Part shown: positions 47,661 to 56,908 of the stretch, in pieces
Position numbering within the stretch: the first letter of the stretch is position 1
Layout of the letters: each line of letters starts with the position of its first letter
Origin: Irpex lacteus
Lineage: Eukaryota; Basidiomycota; Agaricomycetes; Polyporales; Irpicaceae
Direction: 5' to 3'
DNA length: 63,249 bases
Assembly (NCBI GenBank): GCA_001986395.2
Contig: MQVO02000075.1
Location: 1-63,249, forward strand
Notes under the pieces: model-generated
What the model was told of the DNA's origin: nothing
Databases searched by the model: none
Seen by the model: only the letters and a program-made list of their open reading frames with translations
Translations under genes and position numbers: made by a program

Positions 47661-49751
47661 ATGGCTCTCAGCATTGAGGTCTTCATAGGCCCATCTTTCT
47701 TGCTTATCTGCCTGTCTCTGATGTACGTTGCAAAATAATGTCACAGCATGGGTGTTTTTGCTCACTCTTTACAAGCTTATATGGCCTCGGCGCCGCCCAG
47801 GTGTACTTCTACTTCACAACCTATCGCGACAATCTCCCTACCCGACTCACGGTACTACTACTATGGTTAGTGCAGAATTCATCCATGAGACGAGATAATT
47901 GAGTAACATCAGACCTTTCGTCATAGTGTATTGGAAACCTTGCATGCTGCCGTCTGCATCCACTTGACGTATACACTCCTAATTGTTGGCCTTGCTAACC
48001 CGGTAAAACTATTGAGTATCGCATGGTACGTGCTGTAGGACATCACCAACAATCAATGCGCTGAAACTGAACGTAGGAGCGCAGGGGTATGCTGTGCTAC
48101 TACCTGCCTGTATATGTCATATACTAACCGGTATCTGACAAGGCTGCAGTGTATCTTGAGGTAATATGCATGATTCTCATGCCTTAATTGTACATCTACT
48201 CATAGCACTTCGTAGGTTATAATCAGTGCTATCGTTCACTCGTAAGTAATGATTTGAAGATGAACCAGGCGGCTATACTAACGTCTTTCCCTTCGTACAG
48301 GTTTTATACGTATCGCACTTGGCGATGTAAGTGGATTGATTTGACAGATTGTATTACTTGACTTACAGCGTTTTCCAGTATGGCCCAATAGAATAGTTTT
48401 GGTTTACTTGGTGAGTATGCGGCGTGCCACAATGTGCACAACCGACGTGACAAACTTTCAAAACGCAGGTTGCCTTGTTTTGCGCTCGTGTTGGTTAGTT
48501 CAACAACTGCATAGGAGTTCTGGGTATCTGCTAACTGTACTACATCACAGCTGTTGCATTCCGTAAGTCAGCTATCTTCCTATTTAACTGAATCACTAAT
48601 TCATAAGCTGTACTCTTAAAGGGTCTACTGCGTTCGTGTGAGTGTTGCACATTCTCGTCTACGGCTGGAGTTATAGCGCGATTCTCACATATGCCTATGA
48701 CAGGTGTATGGAAGGCACATGGTTTGCTTTGGCTGCCTCAAAGTCATATGTGGTATGTCAAACGACGAGTTTCTTCTCTACAGCACGCTCTCACGGCTAA
48801 CGATCGCAGCGAATGACAACGGTGGCGTTGTCCCTCACCGTACTGGCCGATTTGTCAGTTACCACGACATTCCTATGGGCTCTCAACCGAAATCATTCTC
48901 TAGCACACACTCGGTAGGTAGTCCAGGACTTCTGACTACTACTTGCGCTATCCGGACTGCCAGTGAATATTCCTCTTTCCACTCAGAAATACGAAGGGTG
49001 TCGTGCAGAAGCTCATGCAATATACACTCAGCTGCGGTATCTTGACAGCGTGAGTGTGCTAGATTACTGGTAGCTGCTCACCGACTTATCGTTCACACAG
49101 GATGATATCAATCACTACGCTTGTTGTGGTACGCTCGGTTTATAGGCCAAAGCATCCATACCTGCTGATGATTTTTGAAACCGAACACAGTTCAGCATTT
49201 TTCCAACTGAATTACACTATGCTGGTACTCTCATGTTGCTCACCAAGGGTCAGTTCTGAAACACAATGCTTGCCTTATCCGACAATCATCTGATCCGACT
49301 TTGGTACTCTTGCACAGTATACGCAAACTCGATGCTTGCGATGTACGTACCATATTATCGTCAAATCTCAGGGCGGGTAGGATCATGGGCTCATTCCATT
49401 AATCGTTGCAGGCTCAATCGCCGACAAGGAATCAAGGAAGATGCTGCACGCAACGACGGGTTTTCTTTACATCTCTCTAATTTGCCTGGAGACCATTCGG
49501 CGAGAGATACGGTATGCGAAATCTATACGAGAGAAAACGTATCGTCTGAAAATCGACGTTACAGGCCACTAAGATTCAAGTTGTGCATGATACAGTCACG
49601 ACGAACGACACCTGGGTATGTAAGCCGACCCTCTCTGGCCAGAAGAAGAAGATAATTAATACGTCTCGTATAGTTCGTGGAGGAAGTGCACAAGCCTCAA
49701 AGGCTTGACCCCGGCTTGCATAGTAAAACACATGACCTGGAAACTCTCTGA
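47661..49751 (+). CDS. DUF6534 membrane protein, gene D
   Basis: This is a DUF6534 family seven-helix-like membrane protein of unknown function, and the most complete copy here. Exon 1 from ATG 47661 reads MALSIEVFIGPSFLLICLSL. Then come LYGLGAAQVYFYFTTYRD and VLETLHAAVCIHLTYTLL. A run of very short exons follows: 48077-48086 (10 nt), 48143-48160 (18), 48216-48241 (26), 48301-48326 (26), 48379-48410 (32), 48469-48493 (25), 48549-48560 (12) and 48622-48637 (16). All keep frame and have GT-AG ends, and together they encode one helix-rich stretch (VIISAIVHSFYTYRTWR, RIVLVYL). Larger exons give EGTWFALAASKSYV, LTVLADLSVTTTFLWALN and KLMQYTLSCGILTA, then YANSMLAM, LNRRQGIKEDAARND and IQVVHDTVTTNDTW. 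The tail is FVEEVHKPQRLDPGLH, TGA 49749-49751. Confidence 0.82.
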
Positions 49752-50297
49752 GAGTCTCTATCAGTATATCTTCCACGTCACTATGTAACACTCGCAGGTT
49801 CTGAAATGATAGCTCGTTTCTTCTTGTATGTCTCTATAGCCTCACTCCCAGACGCTTCAGAACTGCTTCAGGTACCACAATCCAGTTTGTGCATGATACA
49901 GTCACTACGAACTGTTGGGTAAGTATGCCTGCACTACTCCTGCTGGAATCGCGCCAGCCTCCTGTCCGCTGCTAGCAATGACAAAGCTGGTTTCCGAGTC
50001 CGCTCTCACCGCTCGCTAGCCGATCGCGATAACATACCGTGATGTGAACATCCGTAGGTCCGTTTGATAATTGAGCAGGGGTAACAAAGTCCTATTTATA
50101 CAATGACATCAATAATAGTACATCCTTACAGAGAGTTGAGTGGTGTGTAAGTAAATATACATGGGCATGGGCACGGGGACAGCCGAGTGCACTCACAACT
50201 TGAAGCTCGACAGCATTCTTCAAAAGTCTAGTAATAAGGGATGACTAAGACTGAGACGACAGAAGAGGCAGCCGTGGTCCGGAAAGAATGCGCACGT
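49752..50297. other. convergent region with duplicated DUF6534 exon
   Basis: The 3' flanks of gene D (+) and the DUF1776 gene (-). It contains a diverged copy of gene D's penultimate exon (49873-49919, separate entry). Nothing else recognised. Confidence 0.5.
49873..49919 (+). pseudogene. partial duplicate of DUF6534 gene D exon
   Basis: This 47-nt stretch is preceded by CAG and followed by GTAAGT. It repeats the gene D exon at 49565-49615, sharing TTGTGCATGATACAGTCAC and then ACGAAC. It lacks four bases relative to the original, so the frame is lost, and no other exons of the family are seen around it. It looks like the remnant of a short tandem duplication of the gene's 3' end. Confidence 0.7.
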
Positions 50298-52204
50298 TCA
50301 ACGCCACGGTTGCGCATGATCACCTAAGTCTGGCTGCAAACTGATCCACGACTCCCCGACGCCCGACCCGTACCCACTGCTGCTCTCCACATCGGCGTCG
50401 GAGCCGTTCTGAGAGAGCGTCTCGTGCTCCGCGTCGGACTCTCCCGCTGGATCTATCGCAGGGGGTTGTTGTCGTGGGTGAGCTGCAGCTGGGATGCGGG
50501 TGGTGGAAGGAACAACAGGTGGAGGAGGGTATGGTAGAGCGTCACGACCGAAGAGGGTGTTTCGTACGGAGAGGAGGATGTGAGGGAAGGTGAGTAGTCC
50601 GTCGAGGATCGCCGTGGGGAGTTTCGAGGCGATGGCGTAAGTCCACACTACAATACAAGAGCAACGAAATTCAGCTATGATATTGACGTATTTGCATACT
50701 GATATTCTTACCTCCGGCGCCAACCCCAAACCGGTCGCCTCGCCACCATTGCCGCAGAGGGGCTAAAGTCAGGCTGACAGCAGACGGTACATGTCCTTGC
50801 ACACTGGAATCCTTGGTGCCATCGCTGATCACGTCTATCAGTGTACGCACGAAATTCGAAGTGTGCCCCCGATGTCTGAGTCTCGCCGCAATATGGCGAC
50901 TTCCGACCAGGGCATTCGCAAACGCGACGCCATACGTCGCCTTCTCCGACGCTGTCCAATCAATTGTCGCGCGTTCCACATCTTCGTCGTAATAATGCAA
51001 GGCCTGTCCGCAGTTACCAACATCAACGACTACGACTCGGATATTCTTCATGGACCGAGCGTGGGCTTCGTTGGTCTCTGTCGCAGCGGCCACGCAGATC
51101 TCCCGACGGAGTACTTCGACGCCTCGAAGGGTGGCTGCTGCGCTCATCGCTTGTGCACCTGCAAAGGGGAGGCCCACGCGACCGTCAATGGCAGGTAAGC
51201 AGACAATTATGCTCTTCTGGGCATGTCGAGGGGAGTTGCGCATGAGAGGTAGGAGGGATTGAAGGATTTGGAGAGGGGCGAAGTGAGAGGCATTGAGGTA
51301 AGCTGGATATGTATCTTGCAGTCCGAGATTCTCCAAGGGGCCAGTCGGAGGAACCAGGTGTGGAGATGGCATAGTGAGGAAGGAGACTACGGAGTGAATG
51401 TAGAGCTGTGTGTTAGGCGAGCTGTGAGGATCTCCTGATGCCGTGATTGGGAATCTACGGGACATTGTGGCTGAGAGGGAGCGCAAGAAAGTTGGAATGG
51501 TCGACAACTGTAGAAGAATGAGCGAAGTGCATGGATAGGTTCCTTTAGTACACATACATCGCTTGGGTTAAGCACTATAGCTCTCAGATAACCTTCAGAA
51601 GTACGTTCAAGCTCCTCCACGGCCTCGGGTGTCCTCACACTCGCGACCACAATATATCCACACTGCTGAAGTGACTCTATCATGGGAAATGCAAGTGGTT
51701 CATCGCCTCCCAGAACCACTATGGAGTGCCGTCAGATAGAGGAGTAGACCAAGAGAATAGATATAACCCACCAACTACTTGTCTCCTCTCGCTGTCTACG
51801 CTCATTCCAAGAGCTCCATGCCGTCTCAGCCTCTTCACTTTCAGAACTCTTCTTCCTCCATAGCCAACTAGCACGCCTGCTCCAACGATACCAATCCCCA
51901 GTCCAACCGCCTTCCAAGGATGCGCACCGACCCAATCCGCCGATCTCTCCAATGTCGACTGCGGCACGGGCAACGGAGGGGGCGGCGGGGGCACTTCGAA
52001 AGCCCCAAGGTTAGGGATCTTAATCTCGGGCAACGGTGGTAATGATTGAGGCCAAAACCGCGCGAGGTCGTCTTGAAGTCGTTGGTACACATTCCTTACT
52101 GTGTCCATGTCGGGCGCGGAGGTTGAGATGGCATTGATGATGACTTCTTCGACGTGCTGAAGGTGTTCCTCAATGTTGTCAACTGTCGGCAGCACGAAGG
52201 GCAT
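50298..52204 (-). CDS. DUF1776 family protein (short-chain dehydrogenase-like)
   Basis: This is a fungal DUF1776 protein, related to short-chain dehydrogenases but without a known reaction. ATG 52204 starts MPFVLPTVDNIEEHLQHVEE. A Pro-rich strip follows, then a single membrane segment with the glycine-rich VGLGIGIVGAGVLVGYGGRR. Exon 2 has VVLGGDEPLAFPMIESLQQ and YIVVASVRTPEAVEELE, a Rossmann-like start, and IVLNPSD. The big exon (about 51505-50713) has LQILQSLLPLMRNS, SIIVCLPAIDGRVGLPFAGA, where dehydrogenases place their Ser/Tyr region, and VVVVDVGNCGQAL. The last exon gives WTYAIASKLPTAILDGLL and a Ser-rich acidic tail. The stop faces gene D. Probably a membrane-anchored oxidoreductase-like protein. 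Confidence 0.85.
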
Positions 52205-52480
52205 TGTCGAGAGTAATGACGGAGACGGTGAGAGTACTTGCCCAACACTTAGACTCGAGCTGCAATTAAGTAGACCACGTGAGGCTTTCGGCCTCGGGGA
52301 CGCCGCGTACCAGGCGGCACAGCCGCGAGTTGCTTTCGTCTATAGTCACCTTGAAGAGTTGAAGGCTTGCACCGTATACGTTGAATATCTAGTAAGTCCA
52401 TTGCTCGTCTACAAGCGTATATCAGCGATGACAGGACGTTACTCAACAAACTTAGGTGGAAACTGAGCAAAGAATATCAG
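52205..52480. promoter_or_regulatory. short divergent promoter region
   Basis: Only 276 bp separate the divergent start codons of the DUF1776 gene (-) and the F-box gene (+), so the two probably share regulatory sequence. No clear TATA element. Confidence 0.4.
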
Positions 52481-53923
52481 ATGCAACCCAATACTACACA
52501 AAACGTCAATGCCGCACTACCTGCTGCTCTCGATTCTCTTTCAATTGGCGACACGACTGGGCATACTAAGCGTAAAACGACGACCGGAGAGCTCCCGAAC
52601 GAATTATGGGACATCATCATCGGCCAGTATTTTCGAGACTCAGAGTCCATCTTGACGCAGAGACACCGAATCGCTTGCTCTCTCGTCTGTCGAGAGTGGC
52701 GCAGCATCGCTTTGTCTCACTTATTCCGGCGCATCCGAATCCCCACACCCAAGAGAGATGTCGCGGCCTACCGTACGTTCCTCTGTGAACGCCCCTGGAT
52801 TGCTAAAGTCGTGAAGTACATTCATATCGGGTATATCGAAATCGATATTATCGATTTGGGTGACATATTGGAAGCCCTATTGAACTTAGAAACACTTGAC
52901 ATACGTCCAGCAAGACTTGAAGACCGGGGCGACTCGCAGTCACGGCGTGCGTTATGGGCTCACCGCATACCCAGACTCATGTACTACAACTCCAAGCACG
53001 ACGTCGAAGTGGCTTATAATGAGCTGATGCGTTTACTAAGCTTATTCTCGGAGATCAAACACTTGGGTCTTACCTTGGACAGCTCTCGGCAGGTAGTACC
53101 CAGCGATTTTATTGCTTCTGCAGTTAAGCAGACAGCTCCTGGGCGATTGATCATACATTCCCTCGTACAACCTCGGGATCGAGCACCTATGGATTCCTTT
53201 GTCCCCACTTTCCTCAACTCAATAGGGGCATTGCAGCAACTCACAAGGCTTGACTTTGAGCTGGAGGATTCGAACGAGTCAGTAGCTCGGTTCGGCAAAG
53301 TACTCGTCAGCGTAGGACGGGGGCTGAAGCGGCTCGGCATCATAGTGCGAAGAGTACTTGTACCGGGTCATCTTGAAAGTAGGTCTACGTCCCATATACA
53401 GCGTCTTGTATGTTAAAGCTGACTGATTTTAATAGTAAATGAAAACCTACTCGCCGATGGGCTCAGAGCTTGCTCTGGGCTCGAAGTGTTGACACTTGAA
53501 GTCGACCCAGGGGTCCATAGCGACAGTATGCAAGGCGTCGAGGCGCGTAACGATGAGTGGATTGCAGCTGTCCGGCTCATGTCGCTCATTCCTGGAGGCC
53601 ACATCCATTCCGTCACGCTGGACATCAAGTTCTTCGCGCGCCTCAATGCTTGCTTGCTTATACATCTGTGGCCATGGTATAGCATGCGCGAGGCGCTCCT
53701 ACGATTTGACAATCTCCGTTCACTTGTGGTCAATGTGGAGATCAATTCTAGCGCATTCTACCAGCATCAGGAATGTGTTGAGTACGAAATGCGGGAGTCC
53801 AGAGATATCCTGGGTACGAATTGGCCGAACAAATGGTCTGATTCTACATGCACGTGCTCGAATCCGGCATGTAGAAAGTATAATTCTGAGAAGAGCTCCG
53901 CAAATATCCTTGGCAGAGTTTAG
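52481..53923 (+). CDS. F-box protein with LRR-like C-terminus
   Basis: This is a putative SCF substrate receptor and a paralogue of the genes at 1.7 and 54.9 kb. Exon 1 starts at ATG 52481 and carries the F-box ELPNELWDIIIGQYF...CSLVCREWRSIALSHLF near residues 39-85. Leucine-rich helical repeats follow (DLGDILEALLNLETLDI, LMRLLSLFSEIKHLGL, SFVPTFLNSIGALQQLTRL). The intron (about 53379-53434) is in phase 1, at the same place as in the paralogues, and joins to NENLLADGLRACSGLEVL. The C-terminus has a Cys-rich patch with CTCSNPACRKYN, also found as CQHAECQEYN in the third copy, and stops at 53923. The target protein is unknown. Confidence 0.88.
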
Positions 53924-54400
53924 GTGTGTGGTGCTCTTTCCTATGTATGCCTATGGTTAAACAGCGCTGACGATCTCTTTTGATGGTACATATGCAGCCC
54001 GGGTTTCGTTTCAAGTACAGACATTCTTTGACAGGTGAAGGGAATGTACATCTCCTCTTTGGTATCCAAGTTCTGATCTGGGGTCGCATAATGGGCGCTG
54101 AAGGAGAGATGTTCCTCGTTAACAGATCCTTCAAATCATTGCTATCCTGAAGCTGTGTTAGCTAGGGACTCGTCCTCAGCATCAGCTTGTTCCGCTTAGT
54201 TACGTTTACACATGCAATGGTCTGCACTTTAAGTGGACTGCATCGTGGCTTTGCCTATTCTCTTCGTGAGGCTACTAGGCTGAAATGACAACCATCATAA
54301 GCATAGAGGCGATCCGATTTTACCCTTCAACTTTAGCAGTAGCTAAATATCTACCAGTTGTACAAATGGTCAGAACTCATTGTTTTTTTGTGGACCACGA
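53924..54400. other. intergenic region
   Basis: The 3' flank of the F-box gene. No coding feature seen. Confidence 0.5.
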
Positions 54401-54712
54401 TCATCCAAGTCTTACCACCGTGAGAATTCGCCACAGCCATAATGCATAAGAGACGACTTTAACGACGTGACCGTCGTGGTGAACAACGTCGACTACTGAG
54501 AGTAAGATGCCCCTTATAATGTTATATCGACTTACTGACTTGTAGAGCGTGAGTTGCCAGTGTCCGCCTCCCTTGACGAGTGTGGGACAGTCATCAGCTA
54601 CATGATGGCAAAGGTCTATAATATGGGAGTCAGGACCGATGCGAACACGACGTGGGCCATTAAATGTGCCGCAGACGTAGTAGTAAACTGTAAAGTCTGG
54701 ACTCTTGGCCAT
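54401..54712 (-). CDS. small ORF, possibly a Crinkler-like N-terminus
   Basis: I do not firmly recognise this. An ATG at 54712 opens a 103-codon frame, MAKSPDFTVYYYVCGTFNGP... then PDSHIIDLCHHVADDCP and WQLTLYKSVS. Beta-strand-rich sequence ending in a W-x-L-x-L-Y-K type motif resembles the ubiquitin-like header of fungal Crinkler-type proteins, in which such a strand precedes the variable C-terminal domain. That body is absent here. A possible intron starts near the Lys-Ser codons (about 54545) but leads nowhere. It is either a relic, a short orphan gene, or chance. Confidence 0.25.
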   Translation of the reverse strand: MAKSPDFTVYYYVCGTFNGPRRVRIGPDSHIIDLCHHVADDCPTLVKGGGHWQLTLYKSVSRYNIIRGILLSVVDVVHHDGHVVKVVSYALWLWRILTVVRLG

Positions 54713-54926
54713 GGTAGTACTAGTAAGAGAAGTTCAACGTTCAACGTTCAATCCCAGATTAGACGCTGGCATCGGGAATAGTTACTGCGACCACTTCAAG
54801 AAAGATCGTACATGAAGCAAATCCCTATCCTCAGGTATGTCGCTGATTGACAAGGTAATATCGTTCGATGTGCACGGTTTCTCGCAATTCTAACAGTATT
54901 TCGCATTTCCGTTGCACGCCATCTAG
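54713..54926. other. intergenic, F-box 5' region
   Basis: Short AACGTT-containing direct repeats (GTTCAACGTTCAACGTTCAA type) at about 54734-54751. The first exon of the next F-box gene should lie here, but I could not place an ATG in the right phase. Confidence 0.35.
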
Positions 54927-56426
54927 GATGCCGCAGACTCGGAATCCAACGTCGCACATCTAACACAGCTAGAAGTGCCAGCTCCCCAGCTTCCCAACGA
55001 GATTTTGGACATTATCATTGGCGGCGGTTTCATCAAGAGCCTGGCTAGGCATCTTGACCCGGACTCGGACGACTCGGAGATGAATGAGTCGAAGTATGAT
55101 TTGAAGCACTGGCACACATGCTCACTTGTTTGTCGACAGTGGCGAGCTATTACTTTGCCGTACCTCTTCAATCGCTTACGACTCGGACTCACGAAGGATA
55201 AGTCCTCGGTACCTCATGCCGTACAGTTCCTCCCCACCGTGCCTTGGGTCGCGAACTGTATTCAGCACGTATCCCTCGAAAGGCTGCAACTAGACATCGC
55301 GTCCTTGGATTCACTGTTACGGTGTCTTCCGAATATACGCACTGTCGTGTTGGAAAGACTCATTTTTGTGAAGGGCGACGATATCGATCGCCCGCGCTTC
55401 TTCAGCAACTACACTGTCGACCTCCTGTCCTACAAGCTGTGCAGAAGCTTCAGTACACTACTCGCCGCACGTATGTTCTACGATGAGGTCCTGGACCTGC
55501 TTGCGCTGTTCTCCGATATTGGTAAACTTGTCCTACCTGGAAAACTATTTGAGGGACCCGACGTCGTGCAGGCTGCTAGGCTAAAGCTGGACTCAGTCAT
55601 TGCGATCCGGAATCCTCATGAATGGCCGCAAGTTCGCTCGCTCGACTCATCGCTAAACTCCTTCATCCCTCCCTTCCTCACTGGCTTTGGTTTAGTGCGC
55701 CATCTCACGGATGTGCGGCTTCAAATCACTGATCTCAGTGTTAATGTGCTTGACGGGCTGGCCGACTTGCTTCACAGTGCAGGTCCGGTGCTGCGGCGAT
55801 TCGACCTTGACATGGAGAGGTGCTTCTGGTGGTTCGACGTTATAGATTCTTCGAATAATAGTGAGTCTCATCTCCTCGTTTACGTTGCGATAATGTCCTC
55901 ACTCCAGTCTGCTCCAGAGAGGACACTCTTTATTGACCGGCTTCGCCGTGGATTTGCTGCTTGCTCGGCGTTGGAGTCGATCCAGCTCAGCGCCGTATTC
56001 TGTGGCCACTCATCTGACGACATTACTTTCCTCAAATCGGAGTGGATTACGGTCACAGCCATCCTCTCCTTTCTTCCCGCTCAAGTCCAGTCAATCTTAC
56101 TTCATATCGGTTTCGACAAGTATATGGAGCAAGGCATCCTCCACCGCTTACCGTGGCTCGATTTGCGAAACTCGTGCAAGCAATTCGAGAGCCTTCGCGA
56201 GCTTATGATTGATATCATATTCTTCGACCTTTACCCCCGTAGCGCGAGTTGTCCTATACCATGTGTCTCATACGAGATGCGGGTCTTCAAGGAGATACTG
56301 GTGTTGCCTCAAAGATGCCCTGCCGTATACCACTCGTGCCAGCATGCAGAATGCCAGGAGTACAACGCCGAGCTGAACCGGTTGGTTCCTGTTGAAGGGG
56401 TTCAACGCCAACTAGTCGAAAGCTAG
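54927..56426 (+). CDS. F-box protein, first exon not found
   Basis: This is the third F-box/LRR paralogue. The main exon opens at an acceptor (CATCTAG at 54920-54926) with DAADSESNVAHLTQLEV and the F-box PAPQLPNEILDIIIGG... CSLVCRQWRAITLPYLF. No in-frame ATG precedes the F-box; position 54975 is GTG, so a small upstream exon is missing from my model. Leucine-rich segments follow: LLRCLPNIRTVVLERL, DLLALFSDIGKLVL and SFIPPFLTGFGLVRHLTDV. A 57-nt intron (55861-55917) is in frame and stop-free, and splits a codon exactly where the paralogues do (NNK/RTLFIDRLRRGFAACS). Without splicing, 19 extra residues would be read. The end has CQHAECQEYN and stop 56424-56426. Confidence 0.82.
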   Translation, partial: DAADSESNVAHLTQLEVPAPQLPNEILDIIIGGGFIKSLARHLDPDSDDSEMNESKYDLKHWHTCSLVCRQWRAITLPYLFNRLRLGLTKDKSSVPHAVQFLPTVPWVANCIQHVSLERLQLDIASLDSLLRCLPNIRTVVLERLIFVKGDDIDRPRFFSNYTVDLLSYKLCRSFSTLLAARMFYDEVLDLLALFSDIGKLVLPGKLFEGPDVVQAARLKLDSVIAIRNPHEWPQVRSLDSSLNSFIPPFLTGFGLVRHLTDVRLQITDLSVNVLDGLADLLHSAGPVLRRFDLDMERCFWWFDVIDSSNNSESHLLVYVAIMSSLQSAPERTLFIDRLRRGFAACSALESIQLSAVFCGHSSDDITFLKSEWITVTAILSFLPAQVQSILLHIGFDKYMEQGILHRLPWLDLRNSCKQFESLRELMIDIIFFDLYPRSASCPIPCVSYEMRVFKEILVLPQRCPAVYHSCQHAECQEYNAELNRLVPVEGVQRQLVES

Positions 56427-56908
56427 TCGGGTATCATCAGGTAGAACACCACCATAATTAAAGGTGTATGCAACATGCAGTCGCTTGTTAGCGGCATTTC
56501 TCGAGTGCGACTAACGACGAGTGATATCATCTGACGGTGACTGTGCAGGTAATGTCTCAGCAGCTGAACAAGCCACATATGGTGCTTCAGTCGGCAGTTT
56601 CGGGCTTGTGTACTAGTGTGGCCCGAAAGCAAGAAGTACGTACATGATTGCCAGATAACAGAATTTATCGCCATCGCTGCGAATATATTCTACATCCTCT
56701 GGCCTGTAGCTGAGAGCGGCGATTGGCGCGAGTTCGGCTCACTGCTGCCAGCGACTCAGGTCATGGCCATTCCGAGTCTCTAACACTACAGCAAGCTAGA
56801 CCTGCCATCCTCTGCGCTCTTAGGGCACATGTACATATATTCATCGATACTCGTGTACGGCTGCATTATATGTTCTTTGATTGTGAGGAAACGTGTATCA
56901 TCAAGATA
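56427..56908. other. intergenic, GID7 promoter
   Basis: The F-box 3' flank and GID7 promoter. In-frame ATGs for the next gene also exist at 56723 and 56867, so its N-terminus could start upstream of the chosen ATG. Confidence 0.4.
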
